Part shown: one piece after another, positions 63,501 to 64,000 of the stretch
Position numbering within the stretch: the first letter of the stretch is position 1
Layout: each line of letters begins with the position of its first letter
Made by a program: the position numbers and the translations under genes
NCBI RefSeq assembly: GCF_963678635.1
Contig: NC_087062.1
Location: forward strand, 37,970,518-38,034,517
Direction of reading: 5' to 3'
DNA from: Symsagittifera roscoffensis
Lineage: Eukaryota; Xenacoelomorpha; Acoela; Convolutidae
DNA length: 64,000 nt
Notes under the pieces: generated by a model
Database searches by the model: none
What the model was told of the DNA's origin: nothing
Seen by the model: only the letters and a program-made list of their open reading frames with translations

Positions 63501-64000
63501 AGTTTTGTACAAAATGAAAGTATTCGTAATTTGATGGCAATGCAAACGTACCACAAACAAGATCTAGTTAAATCACTTAACGCTGCCTACTCGATTCCGT
63601 CAGTATCAAAATGTCTCTTAGATCTCTCACGACTAAATTAGTGACTCAGCTAAAGTTACACACAGGGTCTACCCAGTATTGATATAATGCTAACTCAACC
63701 CGGTTGTATAGTATAACAGTATCACTAAGTTTCCACAAGATATAATCGACACACAAAACACAATCGATAATCAGATAAGAATATCCTACAGGTGACAGCG
63801 ACCTTTTGTCAGTATCAATTTATCGCCACACAATTTATCAAGTCACTGCTTTGTTAAAATTAAACAATCTTCGATAAAAAGCAGTGATGATTCAGAAATA
63901 GATAAATAAAACTTAGTCTTAAAGAAAAAGACTTCCCCCAATCGGAACGATCCGAAAGAACGAAGCCCAGGACACAGTCTTCTCAAGTGGGTGTGTATTT
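63501..64000 (-). other. 5' leader of the giant gypsy element
   Basis: Untranslated leader upstream of the gag ATG. It holds a perfect 10-bp inverted repeat TCACTGCTTT (63843-63852) and AAAGCAGTGA (63878-63887), a candidate packaging or dimerisation hairpin, and two copies of TTGATACTGAC on the minus strand. It does not match the proposed 3' LTR, so the 5' LTR and primer site lie to the right of the window. A short upstream in-frame extension of gag has only a TTG start and was not used. Confidence 0.5.

Noticed and set aside
1-64000. CRISPR arrays, bacterial operons or prophage
   Set aside because: No direct-repeat spacer arrays or prokaryotic gene organisation; spliced animal exons and retroelements dominate.

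Overview
The window looks like AT-rich, repeat-rich nuclear DNA from an invertebrate animal. I cannot name the species. The evidence for an animal is spliced, intron-interrupted pieces of metazoan genes: two exons of a SMAD signal transducer, three exons of an RNA-binding protein of the A1CF/RBM46/RBM47 family, one probable condensin (NCAPD2-like) exon and one unidentified exon, all on the minus strand. Most of the rest is transposable elements of at least five kinds.

Layout. 0.4-1.1 kb: decayed non-LTR reverse transcriptase. 1.8-9.07 kb: a BEL/Pao LTR retrotransposon with a possible primer-binding site, three tandem leader hairpins and a long gag-pol ORF that runs into a 200-base assembly gap; its integrase and 3' end are missing. 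9.3-11.4 kb: a decayed tandem repeat and a MITE with near-perfect terminal inverted repeats. 11.7-13.2 kb: A1CF/RBM47-like exons. 13.2-21.7 kb: non-coding, with dispersed tRNA-headed repeats, a second MITE copy and a 250-bp tandem duplication. 21.8-24.6 kb: SMAD MH2 exons. 25.7-36.7 kb: a graveyard of non-LTR elements, with one nearly complete but frameshifted CR1/Jockey-like element (ORF1 with PHD-type finger, coiled coil and RRM-like part; ORF2 with endonuclease and RT), its 5'-truncated sister, and two inverted SGNH-hydrolase fragments. 35.4-47.2 kb: three Penelope-like elements (PLEs) on the minus strand with hammerhead-ribozyme-like motifs nearby or in the 3' region. 47.2-64 kb: a giant Ty3/gypsy-type element on the minus strand, visibly more GC-rich than its surroundings, whose 5' LTR lies beyond the window.

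The most striking parts are: (1) the giant gypsy element, an uninterrupted 3160-residue Gag-Pol ending in a macrodomain-like (OARD1/TARG1-like) domain, followed by a second, about 1570-codon ORF of no recognised family that is split by one in-frame TAA; (2) a PHD-type zinc finger lodged inside the PLE reverse transcriptase between motifs B and C, seen in two divergent copies; (3) hammerhead-like cores linked to these PLEs; (4) three BEL leader hairpins whose 11-bp stems differ between copies but keep perfect pairing.

The ORF coordinates for retroelements were checked for true ATG starts; many apparent ORF starts are TTG or GTG and were not accepted. Splice sites were read by eye from GT/AG consensus and matching reading-frame phase. 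No database search could be run, so family assignments rest on motif recognition.
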